Shown: positions 63,333-64,000 of the stretch, in pieces | Layout: every line of letters starts with the position of its first letter | How positions within the stretch are numbered: position 1 is the first letter of the stretch | Assembly: GCA_023423655.1 (NCBI GenBank) | Contig: JAFAFE010000005.1 | Location: 558,001 to 622,000 of the forward strand | DNA length: 64,000 nt | Reading direction: 5' to 3' | From: Pseudomonadota bacterium | Lineage (GTDB): Bacteria; Pseudomonadota; Alphaproteobacteria; Sphingomonadales; Sphingomonadaceae | The notes under the pieces: generated by a model | Database searches by the model: none | What the model was told of the DNA's origin: nothing | Seen by the model: the letters and a program-made list of their open reading frames with translations, nothing else | Position numbers and translations under genes: made by a program

Positions 63333-63803
63333 ATGAAAGCGAGTGACCTTCTGACGATTGGCGAGGTCGCCACACGCACCGGCACATCGGTATCCGCACT
63401 GCGTTTCTATGAAGCGAAGGGTTTGCTTGAGCCTTGGCGCAGCAATGGCGGGCAACGGCGCTATTTGCGCGCGGACATTCGCCGCGTGTCCTTCATCCTG
63501 ATCGCGCAGCAAATGGGGTTGAGCATTGCCGAAATAGGCGAGGAGCTAGCAAAGCTCCCACATGGCCGGACTCCGTCGGCGCAGGATTGGCACCGGATCA
63601 GCACCGCCATCCGCGCGCGGCTTGATGCACAAATAGCCATGCTGGTGCGCACGCGCGAACGGCTTGACCAATGTATCGGCTGTGGCTGTCTGTCGCTCGC
63701 GCGGTGCCAATTATATAATAAGGAGGATCGCGCCGCCGCGCTGGGGGCGGGCCCGCGCTATCTTGTCAGCGACATGGCCGCCGATATGGACGTGCCGGGA
63801 TAA
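63333..63803 (+). CDS. soxR: Redox-sensitive transcriptional activator SoxR
   Basis: A 156-residue MerR-family regulator. The N-terminal helix-turn-helix is TIGEVATRTGTSVSALRFYEAKG, then the dimerisation helix, and the 2Fe-2S cluster cysteines Cys114, Cys117, Cys119 and Cys125 (CIGCGCLSLARC, spacing CX2CXCX5C). It senses redox-active compounds or superoxide. The divergent VOC gene has a SoxR-type promoter, a probable target, as in many non-enteric bacteria. Confidence 0.96.
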   Translation: MKASDLLTIGEVATRTGTSVSALRFYEAKGLLEPWRSNGGQRRYLRADIRRVSFILIAQQMGLSIAEIGEELAKLPHGRTPSAQDWHRISTAIRARLDAQIAMLVRTRERLDQCIGCGCLSLARCQLYNKEDRAAALGAGPRYLVSDMAADMDVPG

Positions 63804-63832
63804 GCGGCGAAGCGCGGGCGGAAAATAGGCAC

Positions 63833-63874
63833 AAAAAAAGGCCGCGCCATCGGTGAGACGGCGCGGCCCTTTTT
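63833..63874 (+). terminator. Bidirectional terminator between soxR and the thiolase
   Basis: GGCCGCGCC / GGCGCGGCC stem (63840-63868) with A-run before and T-run after, so it serves both convergent genes. Confidence 0.9.
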
Positions 63875-63892
63875 GAAGAATAGTGACAGTGC

Positions 63893-64000
<108 letters not shown>

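Overview
The window is a chromosomal segment from a sphingomonad (Alphaproteobacteria, Sphingomonadales; close to Sphingopyxis/Sphingorhabdus in style). The evidence is a GC-rich sequence with dense genes, Caulobacter/Sphingomonas-type gene order (prfA-prmC-DUF4167), the 180-kDa-type NAD-glutamate dehydrogenase, many TonB/PepSY iron genes, and families of sphingomonad-type palindromic intergenic repeats. I see no prophage, transposase, integrase, CRISPR array or rRNA operon. One tRNA-Thr(CGT) is present. This assignment is inference from gene content, not from a marker gene.

Layout. 1-4070: translation block on the minus strand (hisS, prfA, prmC, start of a DUF4167 gene). 4124-12606: DUF1345 membrane protein, M61 peptidase, pyrophosphatase, thioesterase, queF, S10 carboxypeptidase, and a translationally coupled sseA-metC sulfur pair. 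12603-15868: an iron unit of TonB receptor plus PepSY protein with a Fur-like box. 16153-26594: M1 aminopeptidase, OPT transporter, HerA-like ATPase, DegP-type protease and hflKC, a proteolysis and peptide-handling block. 26658-32417: Mrp/ApbC, CoA-binding protein, a divergent molybdenum hydroxylase large subunit coupled to hemH, and acetoacetyl-CoA reductase. 32446-34847: YeiH-type sulfate exporter with divergent LysR regulator, and a ribbon-helix-helix protein.

35081-40011 is a second iron unit: a catecholate-type TonB receptor behind a perfect 17-bp double dyad, the dioxygenase PiuC, a degenerate 28-bp tandem array, and a second PepSY protein with its own Fur-like box. 40113-47654 holds an ATP-grasp protein, the giant NAD-glutamate dehydrogenase and a PAS-type protein, followed by tRNA-Thr, mannose-6-phosphate isomerase and a TauE/SafE permease. 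49896-55333 is the most system-like region: an HxlR/SCP2 regulator diverges from a run of same-strand genes (VOC, GST, tandem DUF1428, double VOC, a possible 38-residue ORF, PhnB-type VOC, GST, SRPBCC). Nearly every product is a small-molecule-binding or conjugating fold, which suggests an inducible detoxification operon.

55350-64000: ABC exporter, intracellular PHA depolymerase, small secreted proteins, a cystathionine gamma-synthase-family enzyme, dipeptide epimerase, an NTF2-like/VOC pair behind a SoxR-type promoter with soxR divergent, and the C-terminus of a thiolase. With the reductase at 31695, the depolymerase at 57546 and the thiolase at 63893, the window holds three scattered steps of polyhydroxybutyrate metabolism.
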